Below are positions 28,037 through 36,736 of a stretch of 64,000 nt of DNA, piece by piece. The notes under the pieces are model-generated. The model made no database searches. It was not told the DNA's origin and saw only the letters and a list, made by a program, of their open reading frames with translations. Each line of letters begins with the position of its first letter. Within the stretch, counting starts at the first letter, position 1. Source of the DNA: an uncultured Clostridia bacterium (GTDB taxonomy: Bacteria > Bacillota > Clostridia > Lachnospirales > CAG-274); contig CANQIA010000006.1 of NCBI GenBank assembly GCA_947624015.1, positions 28,983 through 92,982 of the forward strand. Direction: 5' to 3'. Position numbers and translations under genes: made by a program.

Positions 28037-28276
28037 GCGTGTCGATAAAATCGACACGCTTGAAAGAAATGCAAGCATTTCTTTCAGTTTTGCTAATGTA
28101 GGAACCAGCCGTGTTTTCCGCAATTTAGGCATAAATGCCTAAATTACAGAAAAGTTCCTATCCTCGGAGGAAGTGAATTCCTCCTGCGGATTAAAGTCTG
28201 CGACGCTTTTTTTGCAAACCGTTCTTCACTTAAGATTTATATTCTCTGTTGAAATATTGTTTTTCTACAGTCTGAT
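28037..28276. repeat. Structured intergenic repeat, copy 1
   Basis: This 240-base non-coding segment matches 63185-63425. The middle (about 28099-28230) is nearly identical in both copies; the ends are similar but looser. It holds hairpins at 28037-28059 (GCGTGTCGAT with ATCGACACGC), a stem built on GAAAGAAATGC, a long arm with AGGAAC/GTTCCT outside and an inner 12-base stem, and GGAGGAA/TTCCTCC. No open frame longer than a few codons is conserved between the copies. It fills most of the gap between rpmB and the zinc-ribbon gene. Confidence 0.85.
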
Positions 28277-28313
28277 TATATCTCGCCTGTCAGCGCTTAC
28301 AATAAGCGCCGCT

Positions 28314-28595
28314 TTATCTGACAGTATCCCATACCTCCGAAATAAGCTGAGGATATGTACATACAAATACGGCTGCCGCAACGACAAGCGTAAGCAGCGC
28401 CGCAGGTATAAGCATCAATATCTTCTTAATAGGATGCACTCCCTTAAAGAAAAAGCCGTCCTCAGTTTCGGTATGAGGAGCCTTCTCAGCCGCCTTTTCC
28501 TGTACCTTGGCAGTATCCTCATCTACTCTCTGTCCGCAGTATTTGCAAAATTTTGAGCTGTCAGGTATATTTTCTCCACAATGCATACAATACAC
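28314..28595 (-). CDS. Small zinc-ribbon membrane protein
   Basis: The 93-residue protein starts with a zinc ribbon (CMHCGENIPDSSKFCKYCG, two CxxC pairs), continues with an acidic/alanine stretch, and has one membrane helix near residues 62-83. The ATG has GGAGGGAT upstream. Such short zinc-ribbon proteins are common in Clostridia and have no agreed function. An inverted repeat (CTGTCAG at 28287 with CTGACAG at 28318) overlaps its 3' end. Confidence 0.75.
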   Translation of the reverse strand: MYCMHCGENIPDSSKFCKYCGQRVDEDTAKVQEKAAEKAPHTETEDGFFFKGVHPIKKILMLIPAALLTLVVAAAVFVCTYPQLISEVWDTVR

Positions 28596-28659
28596 AAATA
28601 TCCCTCCTTCGCAATATCTGTATTAAATATATCACAATAACCGAAATAAGTAAATATTT

Positions 28660-28688
28660 TTGCAAAAAGTTAATAAATATGTTAGAAT
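28660..28688 (+). promoter_or_regulatory. Promoter of mazG
   Basis: TTGCAA (28660-28665), 17 bases, then TAGAAT (28683-28688), just ahead of the mazG ribosome site. Confidence 0.6.
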
Positions 28689-28710
28689 TGAATTGGGAAG
28701 GAGGAAAACC

Positions 28711-29463
28711 ATGTCAGAAAAATATACGTTAGACGACCTGTGCCAAGTAGTCCGCCGCCTTACGGCAAAGGACGGCTGCCCTTGGGACAGTATACAGACT
28801 CACGAAAGCCTCAAAAGATACCTTATAGAAGAATGTTACGAAGTAATAGACGCAATAGACAACAAGGATAACGATAATATGTGCGAGGAGCTGGGAGACC
28901 TACTGTTTCAGATAGTATTCCATGCCGAGCTTGCCCGTAAGGAGGGAGCATTTGACATATCTCACGTCATAGACGGCATAACCAAAAAAATGATATCCAG
29001 ACACCCCCATATATTTTCAGACGGCGGCGGCAAGACCATTGCCGAAATAAACGATAGCTGGGAGAGTATAAAAAAAGCCGAAAAGGGTTATAAGAATAAT
29101 ATGGAAATATTAAGAAGCGTTCCCCGATCATTGCCGGCACTGATGAGAAGTGAAAAAACAGTTACTAAGGCATATAAAAATAATATGGATAATGAAGGCT
29201 TGCAGGATATTGCAGAAAGAATGGAGAAAAATATTTATTTGCTCAGGGACATAAATTCATTCCATAAAAAGGAACAGGAGGAAATAATTGGTAATTTTTT
29301 ATTGGATTTAACAAAAATTTCACATTTTTCCCAATTAAATGTAGAATTTTCCTTGACAAATGCCCTAAAAACGTATATAAATAAACTTGAGAACATTGAA
29401 ACTGCCAATGCAGCCGCTGGAGAGATCGCTGAGGATACAGATTTCGAGGATGCGAAGGTATAA
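28711..29463 (+). CDS. mazG: Nucleoside triphosphate pyrophosphohydrolase MazG
   Basis: The 250-residue protein has the MazG motif [21 protein letters not shown] and the [15 protein letters not shown] metal-binding helices. The C-terminal half is more divergent than in E. coli. MazG clears non-canonical NTPs. ATG at 28711 follows AAGGAGG. In Bacillus the yabN (mazG) gene also precedes yabO (rqcP); here hup lies between. Confidence 0.92.
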   Translation: MSEKYTLDDLCQVVRRLTAKDGCPWDSIQTHESLKRYLIEECYEVIDAIDNKDNDNMCEELGDLLFQIVFHAELARKEGAFDISHVIDGITKKMISRHPHIFSDGGGKTIAEINDSWESIKKAEKGYKNNMEILRSVPRSLPALMRSEKTVTKAYKNNMDNEGLQDIAERMEKNIYLLRDINSFHKKEQEEIIGNFLLDLTKISHFSQLNVEFSLTNALKTYINKLENIETANAAAGEIAEDTDFEDAKV

Positions 29464-29486
29464 ATAACGAAAAGGAGGAAATTTCA

Positions 29487-29762
29487 ATGAACAAAACTGA
29501 ATTAGTTGCAAGCATTGCCGAAAAGGCAGGCATAAAGAAGACAGAGGCAGAGAAGGCTTTAAAGGCTTTTGAAGAAACTGTAACGGCTGCTTTAGTAGCA
29601 GGCGATGAGGTCAGATTAGTAGGTTTCGGTACTTTTGCCGTTAAGGCAAGAGAGGCTCGTACAGGCGTTAATCCAAGAACTAACGAAACTATCCAGATAG
29701 CAGCTTCTAAGGCTCCCAAGTTTAAGGCAGGCAAGGCTTTAAAGGACGCTGTTAACGCTTGA
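29487..29762 (+). CDS. hup: HU-family DNA-binding protein
   Basis: The 91-residue protein matches HU along its length, with the beta-arm sequence [20 protein letters not shown]. It is a nucleoid protein that bends DNA. AAAGGAGG precedes the ATG. Two hairpin terminators follow. Confidence 0.96.
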   Translation: MNKTELVASIAEKAGIKKTEAEKALKAFEETVTAALVAGDEVRLVGFGTFAVKAREARTGVNPRTNETIQIAASKAPKFKAGKALKDAVNA

Positions 29763-29840
29763 TCCACAGATCTCGTTATTTTGCACGCCGATAAAAGGGC
29801 ATGCTTGAAGTAAATTTACTTCTGATATATAAAGGTATAA

Positions 29841-29892
29841 AAATTAGGGCTTTACGGAAGCTTATATACGGCTTTCAAAGCCCAATTTTTTT
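29841..29892 (+). terminator. Terminator after hup
   Basis: AAATT-A-GGGCTTT pairs with AAAGCCC-AATTT and a T-run follows. Confidence 0.65.
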
Positions 29893-29906
29893 CCTACATT
29901 CTGTTG

Positions 29907-29932
29907 CGGGGCATAAATACCCCGTCTTTTAT
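29907..29932 (+). terminator. Second small hairpin with T-rich tail after hup
   Basis: CGGGG (29907-29911) pairs with CCCCG (29920-29924), then TCTTTTATTT. The stem is short, so it may only add to the first terminator. Confidence 0.4.
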
Positions 29933-29956
29933 TTATGGCATATCAAGGAGAGTATT

Positions 29957-30196
29957 ATGAGATTGGACAAATACCTTAAAGTATCAAGGATAATAAAGAG
30001 AAGGACCGTTGCAAACGAGGCATGTGACAGCGGCAGAGTTAGCGTAAACGGAAAGCCTGCCAAGGCAGGACTCGATGTAAAGGTAGGAGATATTATAGAA
30101 ATAGCCTTCGGCAGCAATACCACAAGGGTGGAGGTGCTTTCCGTCAAAGAAAGCACACGCAAAGAAGACGCCGTATCTATGTATAAAAGCCTTTAG
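29957..30196 (+). CDS. rqcP: RqcP-family S4 RNA-binding protein (YabO/Hsp15-like)
   Basis: The 79-residue protein is one S4 domain ([17 protein letters not shown] ... [11 protein letters not shown]). RqcP works with RqcH in tagging stalled nascent chains with alanine. The ATG at 29957 follows AAGGAGAG; an upstream open extension has no family match. It starts the rqcP-yabP-yabQ-divIC run. Confidence 0.92.
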   Translation: MRLDKYLKVSRIIKRRTVANEACDSGRVSVNGKPAKAGLDVKVGDIIEIAFGSNTTRVEVLSVKESTRKEDAVSMYKSL

Positions 30197-30228
30197 ACCT
30201 TCATATATTTTTGTATGGAGGTGATTAT

Positions 30229-30501
30229 GTGGAGGAAAGAGCCTCATCACGTCATACGATCACACTGGATAAAAGGGAAAAGCTGACAGCCTCAGGAGTC
30301 ACCGATGTATTAAGCTTTGACGAGGAAAATATCGTAGCTCAGACCGATAAGGGTATGCTTATCATTCACGGACACAATTTACATATAATAAATCTCAATC
30401 CCGAAAAAGGAGAGCTTTCGGCAGACGGAAATATCACAAGTCTGTCCTACGAGGAGGAAAGCTTATCCGGTTCGGGTCTCTGGAGAAGGCTGTTTAAATG
30501 A
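30229..30501 (+). CDS. yabP: Sporulation protein YabP
   Basis: The 90-residue protein matches YabP, including the motif VTDVLSFDEENIVAQT and the later LNPEKGELSADGNITSLSY. In B. subtilis it is needed for late sporulation and binds YabQ. I chose the GTG at 30229 because GGAGGT lies 6 bases before it. Its stop overlaps the yabQ start (ATGA). Confidence 0.9.
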   Translation: MEERASSRHTITLDKREKLTASGVTDVLSFDEENIVAQTDKGMLIIHGHNLHIINLNPEKGELSADGNITSLSYEEESLSGSGLWRRLFK

Positions 30502-30923
30502 TACTGTCAATGACATTTCAGTGCAGGCTTTTTTTTATATCGGCTGCCCTTGGAGCCGCAGGAGGCTTTATATACACAGTCATATCCTGCACGGATATAT
30601 ACCGCAGGCGCAAGATAATAAGGTACGCTCTTGATATGATATACTGGCTTATGTTCGCCATGGCGGTATTTTTGTGTATGCTCTGTGTGAACCGAGGCGA
30701 GATACGCCCCTTTTCAATACTTGGCATAGCTCTGGGAATGATAATATATCATATGACACTTGATAGATATATGCGCAATATACTCACATTTATTTACAAA
30801 ATAGCGTCAAAATTACTCTCAACGCTTATAGAAATAGTGCTTACTCCCATTAAATTATTGATGTTTCCCCTAAAAAAAATACTTTTTAATGTAAAAAAGC
30901 TTGCAAAATCTTCAAAAGTATGA
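30498..30923 (+). CDS. yabQ: Spore cortex membrane protein YabQ
   Basis: The 141-residue protein has about four membrane helices and a YabQ-like arrangement, with a basic C-terminus. YabQ localises to the forespore membranes and is needed for cortex formation. Overlap with yabP by four bases supports coupling. Confidence 0.85.
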   Translation: MILSMTFQCRLFFISAALGAAGGFIYTVISCTDIYRRRKIIRYALDMIYWLMFAMAVFLCMLCVNRGEIRPFSILGIALGMIIYHMTLDRYMRNILTFIYKIASKLLSTLIEIVLTPIKLLMFPLKKILFNVKKLAKSSKV

Positions 30924-30980
30924 GAGAATATATTAGAATGTTATAAGTTTGTGGAATATAAAAGAAAGGGTGCAGTAAAA

Positions 30981-31346
30981 TTGACTAAAGAAAAAATGAG
31001 AAAAGCCAATTTGATATATGCTGTTATTATGATAATAATATCGCTTATATTCGTTGCTGCGCTCCTTCATCAGTACAGCATAAGACAAAGCCTTATTTCT
31101 TCGGAAATAGACATGGAGATACAGCTTACCAAAGCCAATGCGGAGGGCGCCGCTCTCAAAAAGCAGTTTGACAATCAAAACGATCCCGAATTCATTGAAA
31201 AGGCTGCAAGAGAAAAGCTCAATATGGTAAAGCCCAACGAGATCGTATTTATAGACGAAAATACCCCCGAGGGCAAGCAGCTTCTCAAGTCCACAGAGGC
31301 TGAAAATATGGCAAATGAAATCAAAAATAAAGAAAATGCGCAATAG
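30981..31346 (+). CDS. divIC: Septum formation initiator DivIC/FtsB family
   Basis: The 121-residue protein has a short cytoplasmic end, one membrane helix (about residues 9-30) and a coiled coil, then FIEKAAREKLNMVKPNEIVFI. DivIC forms a complex with FtsL and DivIB at the septum. I place the start at a TTG at 30981 behind AAAGGGTG; a GTG at 30951 and an ATG at 30996 are alternatives, so the start is uncertain. Confidence 0.85.
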   Translation: MTKEKMRKANLIYAVIMIIISLIFVAALLHQYSIRQSLISSEIDMEIQLTKANAEGAALKKQFDNQNDPEFIEKAAREKLNMVKPNEIVFIDENTPEGKQLLKSTEAENMANEIKNKENAQ

Positions 31347-31349
31347 TAT

Positions 31350-31378
31350 AAGGACTGTCTGATTGGCAGTCCTTTTTT
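31350..31378 (+). terminator. Terminator after divIC
   Basis: AAGGACTG (31350-31357) pairs with CAGTCCTT (31367-31374), followed by a T-run. Confidence 0.85.
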
Positions 31379-31381
31379 CGG

Positions 31382-31410
31382 TTGCATTTTCATACATATT
31401 TTGGTACAAT
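31382..31410 (+). promoter_or_regulatory. Promoter of the isomerase-mpg-nadD-rsfS run
   Basis: TTGCAT (31382-31387), 17 bases, then TACAAT (31405-31410), directly after the divIC terminator. Confidence 0.6.
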
Positions 31411-31455
31411 AATATTAACAATACATTCAAAAATATTATTAAAGAGGTGGTAAAT

Positions 31456-32298
31456 ATGGCATTTGGAATGAGAGGACACGATCTGGGCGGAAAACAGAAG
31501 TTTGAAGAATTTCTGGCAAAGGTAAAGGAACACAATATCGATCAGGTGCAGCTTGCTTTTCAAAAATCTATTACGGACATTGATTTTACAAGAGGCAACT
31601 ACAATCCCGGCTTAGGCTATTACATAGGCAGAAGGCTGAGAGAGAACAATATACACGTAGCGGTGCTGGGCTGCTATATCAACCCTACCAATCCCGTTGA
31701 GGAGAAAAGAGTCGAAGCCGTTAAGAAATTTATAGAGCATCTGAAATATGCAAAGGCAATAGGCGCCGATATGGTAGGCACCGAAACGGGAAGGCTTGAC
31801 GAAAATTTCAAGATAGTTCCTCAAACCTATACCGAGACCTGCTATCAGCTTCTTTTAAAATCCATGAGAGAGATAGTGGCTGCAGCGGAAAAGCTTGGAG
31901 TAACAGTCGGCGTTGAAGGCGTTGCAACTCATACTCTTTATTCTCCCGAAATGATGCAGAGATTTTTAAACGATATGGATTCTCCCAATATAGAGGTCAT
32001 ATTGGATCCCGTAAATCTCCTTGACAGAAATAATTACAAGGAGCAGGAGGCTGTTATCGCAAAGGCTTTCAAATACTACGGCGACAGAATATCCGTAATG
32101 CATATAAAGGACTTTAAACTGGATGAAAACGGAGATGTGGCTTTCGAGCAAGTAGGCGAGGGTCTGTTCAACTATGCCCCTTTGTTCAAGCAGCTTAAGG
32201 CAACAAAGCCCTATATCACTATGCTTATTGAAAATTCAAATGAAAGCAGATACCACAGCGACTGCGAATACCTGCAGAAAATTTATGACCAAGCTTAA
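31456..32298 (+). CDS. Sugar phosphate isomerase/epimerase family TIM-barrel protein
   Basis: The 280-residue protein fits the xylose-isomerase-like TIM barrel family (AP_endonuc_2). Visible metal-ligand candidates include GVEGVATH, VILDPVNLL, SVMHIKDFKL and the final MLIENSNE. The substrate cannot be assigned. ATG at 31456 follows AAAGAGGTGG. Its stop lies inside the start of the alkyladenine glycosylase gene (14-base overlap). Confidence 0.85.
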   Translation: MAFGMRGHDLGGKQKFEEFLAKVKEHNIDQVQLAFQKSITDIDFTRGNYNPGLGYYIGRRLRENNIHVAVLGCYINPTNPVEEKRVEAVKKFIEHLKYAKAIGADMVGTETGRLDENFKIVPQTYTETCYQLLLKSMREIVAAAEKLGVTVGVEGVATHTLYSPEMMQRFLNDMDSPNIEVILDPVNLLDRNNYKEQEAVIAKAFKYYGDRISVMHIKDFKLDENGDVAFEQVGEGLFNYAPLFKQLKATKPYITMLIENSNESRYHSDCEYLQKIYDQA

Positions 32299-32866
32299 GC
32301 CCGACTTTTATACAAGAGATACGCTGACGGTCGCCAAAGAGCTTCTGGGCAAATATATAGTGCGTGAGCTTGACGGACACAGGCTTTCCGTAATGATAAC
32401 GGAAACCGAGGCATATATAGGGTCTGTGGACAAGGCGTGCCATGCATATAACTACAAAAGGACACCTCGTACATCTACCCTATTCAATAAAGGCGGATGC
32501 AGCTATGTGTATCTCATATACGGTATGTACAATTGCCTGAACGTGGTAACGGAAGCTGAGGGAGAACCCTGCGCCGTGCTTATAAGAGGCGGAGAGCCTA
32601 TAATGGACATAGAATATATGTCAAATATAAGATACGGCAAAGCTTACCATGAGCTTACAAAATATCAGCTCAATAATTTTTGCAACGGTCCCGGTAAGCT
32701 GTGCAAGGCTCTGGCAATAGACAAAAGCCTTAACGCTCTGCCTCTTGACCGCCCTCCCCTTTATATTACCGAGGGCAAAAAAATACACAGCTTCAATACA
32801 GGCAAAAGGATAAATATAGATTACGCTGAGGAAGCGGCGGACTTCCCTTGGAGATTTTATATATGA
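32285..32866 (+). CDS. mpg: DNA-3-methyladenine glycosylase (AAG/Mpg family)
   Basis: The 193-residue protein has the AAG-family signatures LLGKYIVRELDG, VMITETEAYIG with the catalytic glutamate, YGMYNCLNVVTE, and VLIRGGEP with the later NGPGKLCKAL. It removes alkylated purines and hypoxanthine in base excision repair. The start overlaps the isomerase gene, and its TGA overlaps the nadD-yqeK start (ATGA). Confidence 0.94.
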   Translation: MTKLKPDFYTRDTLTVAKELLGKYIVRELDGHRLSVMITETEAYIGSVDKACHAYNYKRTPRTSTLFNKGGCSYVYLIYGMYNCLNVVTEAEGEPCAVLIRGGEPIMDIEYMSNIRYGKAYHELTKYQLNNFCNGPGKLCKALAIDKSLNALPLDRPPLYITEGKKIHSFNTGKRINIDYAEEAADFPWRFYI

Positions 32867-34083
32867 AACAACTATCGGTATATAAATGCTACAACAAAAT
32901 AGCCGTAATGGGCGGCACATTCAATCCCATACACATAGGTCATCTCGTGGCAGCCGAAGCCGTGCGCCGGGAGCTTGGGATAGAGCGAGTTATATTCATA
33001 CCTACGGGAAATGCTCCTCATAAGGAAAACGATCCTATGTACAATGAACACAGGTATCTGATGACAGTGCTGGCTACGGTCGCCAACCCGTATTTTGAAG
33101 TGTCCCGTACAGAGATCGACCGTACAGGTAAAAGCTATACCATAGATACCATAAAGGAACTCAGGCTGAAATACGGAGAGGACTGCAATATATATTTTAT
33201 AACAGGCGCCGACGCCATTGAGCAGATACTCACCTGGAAGGATCCCGAAGAGCTTTTGTCAATATGCCGATTCGTGGCAGTGACACGCCCCGGCTATGAC
33301 AGAACAAGGCTGGAAAAGGCAATAAACACTCTTAAGCAAAAATACAAAGGGAATATAGAATTTTTAGAGGTGCCTGCCCTTTCCATATCCTCTACGGATA
33401 TACGCAACAGAGTTGCGGCAGGCAAGACAATAAAATATCTTGTACCCGAAGCCGTTGAAAAATATATACTGAAATTCGGACTTTATTTCCCGGAGTATCC
33501 CCGATCCGCTCTCATAAGCCATATTAACGAGGATCTTCGCAATATCCTTACTCCAAAGCGATTCAAACATACTCAGGGCGTTGCGGAGGAGGCTGTAAAA
33601 TTGGCTCATATTTATAACGAGGATGAGGACAAGGCATACCTTGCAGGGCTTCTTCACGACTGTGCAAAGTGCTATACCGATGAAGAAAAGCTTCAGCTTT
33701 GCCATAAATACAACGTGCCTCTTGACAGGGTCATAAAAAAGCAGCCCGATCTTGCTCACAGCTTCTTGGGCGGAGCCATGGCAAAGGCTGAATACGGTGT
33801 AGAGGACGAGGATATAATAAATGCAATATGCTATCATACTACCGGCAGAGCCAATATGTCTCTTCTGGAAAAAATAATATATATAGCGGACTATATAGAG
33901 CCAAACAGGGAATATTTTCCCGGACTTGAAGAGGTAAGGCAGTTGGCATATACTGATATAGACAAGGCTGTGGAACGCTCACTTCAAAATACGATAGAGC
34001 ATAATATAAATAAAAAAAGGATAATACATCCCCTGAGCGCTGCTGCTCTGGAATACTACAGGGAGGAAAATAATGAAAAATAA
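32863..34083 (+). CDS. nadD: Fused nicotinate-nucleotide adenylyltransferase and YqeK HD hydrolase
   Basis: The 406-residue protein joins two enzymes. Residues ~15-205 are NadD, with GGTFNPIHIGH and the ISSTDIRNRV motif; it makes deamido-NAD from nicotinate mononucleotide. Residues ~220-400 are YqeK, an HD-domain enzyme with LLHDCAKCYT that splits diadenosine tetraphosphate in characterised homologues. In B. subtilis these are separate neighbours, also upstream of rsfS. I see no stop or frameshift between them. The ATG at 32863 follows GGAG and overlaps the mpg stop. Confidence 0.92.
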   Translation: MKQLSVYKCYNKIAVMGGTFNPIHIGHLVAAEAVRRELGIERVIFIPTGNAPHKENDPMYNEHRYLMTVLATVANPYFEVSRTEIDRTGKSYTIDTIKELRLKYGEDCNIYFITGADAIEQILTWKDPEELLSICRFVAVTRPGYDRTRLEKAINTLKQKYKGNIEFLEVPALSISSTDIRNRVAAGKTIKYLVPEAVEKYILKFGLYFPEYPRSALISHINEDLRNILTPKRFKHTQGVAEEAVKLAHIYNEDEDKAYLAGLLHDCAKCYTDEEKLQLCHKYNVPLDRVIKKQPDLAHSFLGGAMAKAEYGVEDEDIINAICYHTTGRANMSLLEKIIYIADYIEPNREYFPGLEEVRQLAYTDIDKAVERSLQNTIEHNINKKRIIHPLSAAALEYYREENNEK

Positions 34084-34441
34084 CAAAAATTCTTTTGAAG
34101 CGGCAAAGATAGCCTACGCCGCTCTTGACGACAAGCTTGCAATAGATATAAAAGTGCTGGATATAAGCAAAATATCTACCCTTGCCGATTATTTTGTAAT
34201 AGCAAGCGGTTCAAATCCCAATCAGCTCAAGGCTATGTCGGATTCCGTAGACGAAAATCTGTACAAGGCAGGCTATATACTCAAGCATACGGAGGGTATG
34301 CAAAGCCACAACAGAAGCTGGGTGCTTATGGATTTCGGCGATATTGTCGTTCATCTTTTCAGCAAGGAAGACAGAGATTTCTATGACCTGGAGAGGATAT
34401 GGGGGGACGCAACGGAAGTGTCCAAAGAAGAATTGCAGTAA
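34073..34441 (+). CDS. rsfS: Ribosomal silencing factor RsfS
   Basis: The 122-residue protein carries the Iojap/RsfS pattern (LADYFVIASGSNPNQ, HTEGMQSHNRSWVLMDFGDIVVH). It binds L14 and blocks subunit joining under poor nutrition. It overlaps the end of nadD-yqeK by 11 bases. A terminator follows 40 bases later. Confidence 0.95.
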   Translation: MKNNKNSFEAAKIAYAALDDKLAIDIKVLDISKISTLADYFVIASGSNPNQLKAMSDSVDENLYKAGYILKHTEGMQSHNRSWVLMDFGDIVVHLFSKEDRDFYDLERIWGDATEVSKEELQ

Positions 34442-34480
34442 ATATCACGATCTGCCGTGATTTAAAACTTACCCATAATA

Positions 34481-34524
34481 AAAAGATCCCGAGATAAGTT
34501 TACAATAACTCGAGATCTTTTTTT
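34481..34524 (+). terminator. Terminator after rsfS
   Basis: AAAAGATCCCGAG pairs with CTCGAGATCTTTT with one bulge on each side, followed by a T-run. It may also serve the convergent LRR gene ending at 34545. Confidence 0.8.
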
Positions 34525-34544
34525 ATTATAATAAAGACTGCCCG

Positions 34545-35750
34545 CTATTTGGAGCTGTATAAAGCCGTTTTGTTTTCAGAGTCCCAATATACGTTTACTC
34601 CCATGGCATTTCCCAGGGCTCTGAAGGGTATAAACATTCTGCCTCCCGTTATTTCCGCCTTAACGCCGTTATCCATTGTAACAGGTCTGCTGTCTATGAG
34701 CATATCTGCGCTGCCTGCCGTAAAAGATACGGTGCTGTTATCGGTATGTATGGTAGCCGTCTTTGTAACGGCGTCCCATTCTATCATATCGCTGTCCACA
34801 GCCTTTTCGGGATCGCCTCCGCTTATTGCAACTGCCGCAAAGCGCAAGGGCACAAGAGTGGAATTGGATGCAGGCTGTATATAAGGCGCCGCATCGGTAA
34901 TAAATTCCTTATCTCCTATTGTGATTATGCTGCTGCCTATCGTTATCCTTACATCGCCTGTCAGTATATCATTATTGTCGTCTTCCCCCTTGTCTTCTTC
35001 ATAGCTGTCGTCGGTGGTCTCCTCGGTAGTCTCCTCGGAAGAGGGTATATAACCTCTTATCCTTCTGATCTTGCCGCCTCTTGACGCCATTTTTTCGGTA
35101 GTGGTCTCCGTAGTGCTTTCGCTTAAAGTGGTCAAGGTGGTTGCGGTAGAGTCGGTAGTTGTCCATAAATCGTCTGTCACATAGGATACCTTGTAGCCTT
35201 TCTCCAAGGCAAATTTCTCCGCAGCAGAGCCTTTTACTACCCTGAGCGTCAGCTTTGATTTACTGCAATTGCTAAAAGCCTCCTCATCTATCGAAACAAC
35301 GTGAGATGACAATGTTACCGATGAAAGAGCCGTACATTTGTTGAAGACCCCTTTGCCTATTGCGGTCACGCCCTTGGGGACCGTAAAGGATCTGAGCTTT
35401 GTGCAGTTGTCAAAGGCAAGCTCTCCTATATTCGTTATGCTGTCGGGCATCGTTATGCTTTCAAGCGTAAGGCAGTTTTTAAACGCCTCTCTGCCAATGG
35501 CTATTATAGGCGTTTGCTCTGCGGCGGCAGGTATATGTCCATTCTTTACGCTTCCCTTAAAGCCGATCACAGTTCCGGCAGCCTTGTCGATAACAAGCGC
35601 TCCGCCGTCGGTAGGCACCTCTACAGCCTGACCCGATGTGACTGCATTTGCTACGGCAGTCACTGCCGTTTCCTCGGCATAGCCTATATTTATGCTCAGG
35701 GCAAGCATTGACATTATAAGTAATACACCTATGGTTTTTCTCTTATCCAT
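34545..35750 (-). CDS. Secreted BspA-type LRR protein with copper-amine-oxidase-like domain
   Basis: The 401-residue protein has a signal peptide (residues 1-25, cleavage after GYAEE region). Three to four BspA-type leucine-rich repeats follow at about 75-170, each with the pattern of aligned AF.NC and I..IG elements. Next come a Thr/Ser/Glu/Asp-rich linker (195-260) and a C-terminal stalk domain of the copper amine oxidase N-terminal type (residues 265-400). No LPxTG or membrane anchor is seen. The third of three close ATGs is chosen since GGAGG lies 9 bases before it. Confidence 0.82.
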   Translation of the reverse strand: MDKRKTIGVLLIMSMLALSINIGYAEETAVTAVANAVTSGQAVEVPTDGGALVIDKAAGTVIGFKGSVKNGHIPAAAEQTPIIAIGREAFKNCLTLESITMPDSITNIGELAFDNCTKLRSFTVPKGVTAIGKGVFNKCTALSSVTLSSHVVSIDEEAFSNCSKSKLTLRVVKGSAAEKFALEKGYKVSYVTDDLWTTTDSTATTLTTLSESTTETTTEKMASRGGKIRRIRGYIPSSEETTEETTDDSYEEDKGEDDNNDILTGDVRITIGSSIITIGDKEFITDAAPYIQPASNSTLVPLRFAAVAISGGDPEKAVDSDMIEWDAVTKTATIHTDNSTVSFTAGSADMLIDSRPVTMDNGVKAEITGGRMFIPFRALGNAMGVNVYWDSENKTALYSSK

Positions 35751-35765
35751 ATACATCATCCTCCT

Positions 35766-36698
35766 TTATTTTTTACTTTTTTTACCTATTTCATTTATAT
35801 CGTAAGGCGTTTTCTGATATACGTAATAATTAAGCCAGTTCGTATAGAGCAGCGAGCTGTGAGCCTTCCACATGGAAAGGGGTCCCTCCTTAGGGTCGTC
35901 ATTTTTGAAATAATGCTTGGGGATATCAATATCCAAGCCCTTTTCCACATCTCTGAAATACTCGTTTTTAAGTGTATCAGAATCGTACTCGGAATGACCC
36001 ATTACAAATATCTGGCTTCCGTCTTCATCAGATACAATATACACTCCCGACTCCTCCGAAGCGGAGAGTATATTCAGCTCCTTTACCTTTTCTATATCCT
36101 CCTCCCTTACCTCGGTATGGCGTGAATGAGGCACATAGAATATATCGTCAAAGCCCCTCAGAAGATCCTCGTGCTTATATACCTTTGTGTGGGGGAATAC
36201 GCCGAACACCTTTTTATCCAACCTATATTTAGGTACGCCATAGTGGTAGTAAAGCCCTGCCTGAGCGCCCCAGCAAATATGGAAGGTACTGTTTACATTG
36301 GTTTTTGTCCACTCAAATATTTCTGTAAGCTCATCCCAGTAGTTTACCTCCTCGTAGTCCAGATGCTCCACAGGGGCGCCTGTAATTATCATGCCGTCAA
36401 ACTTCTGCTCCCTTATGTCCGTAAATACCTTATAGAACTCCTGTAAATAATCCTCGGAGGTGTTTTTTGAAACATGGCTTTCCATATGTAGGAAGCTTAC
36501 CTCCAACTGCAAGGGGGTATTTGACAAAAGTCTTAAAAGCTGTACCTCCGTTTCCTGCTTGTTAGGCATAAGATTGAGTATAAGTATTTTCAGAGGTCTT
36601 ATATCCTGATGAAAAGCCCTCTGCTCTCCCATAACAAATATTCTCTCCCTACCCAATATGTCCTTTGCGGGCAAATTGTCCGAAACCTTTATCGGCAT
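35766..36698 (-). CDS. metA: Homoserine O-acetyltransferase (MetA family)
   Basis: The 310-residue enzyme has the catalytic Cys142 in [10 protein letters not shown] and the conserved HSRHTEV. Residue 111, in TGAPVEHL, is Glu; in characterised MetA enzymes Glu111 goes with acetyl-CoA and Gly111 with succinyl-CoA. So O-acetylhomoserine is the likely product. This matches metY at 47145, whose family uses O-acetylhomoserine. It is divergent from the GH28 gene. Confidence 0.92.
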   Translation of the reverse strand: MPIKVSDNLPAKDILGRERIFVMGEQRAFHQDIRPLKILILNLMPNKQETEVQLLRLLSNTPLQLEVSFLHMESHVSKNTSEDYLQEFYKVFTDIREQKFDGMIITGAPVEHLDYEEVNYWDELTEIFEWTKTNVNSTFHICWGAQAGLYYHYGVPKYRLDKKVFGVFPHTKVYKHEDLLRGFDDIFYVPHSRHTEVREEDIEKVKELNILSASEESGVYIVSDEDGSQIFVMGHSEYDSDTLKNEYFRDVEKGLDIDIPKHYFKNDDPKEGPLSMWKAHSSLLYTNWLNYYVYQKTPYDINEIGKKSKK

Positions 36699-36736
36699 AC
36701 ACCATCACTCTTTCCTCAATATACTTTTACTTATAA

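Noticed and set aside
32863..34083. nadD-yqeK fusion as a frameshift or sequencing error
   Set aside because: Both domains stay in one frame with intact motifs and a natural linker; nothing suggests a lost stop codon, though reads were not available.
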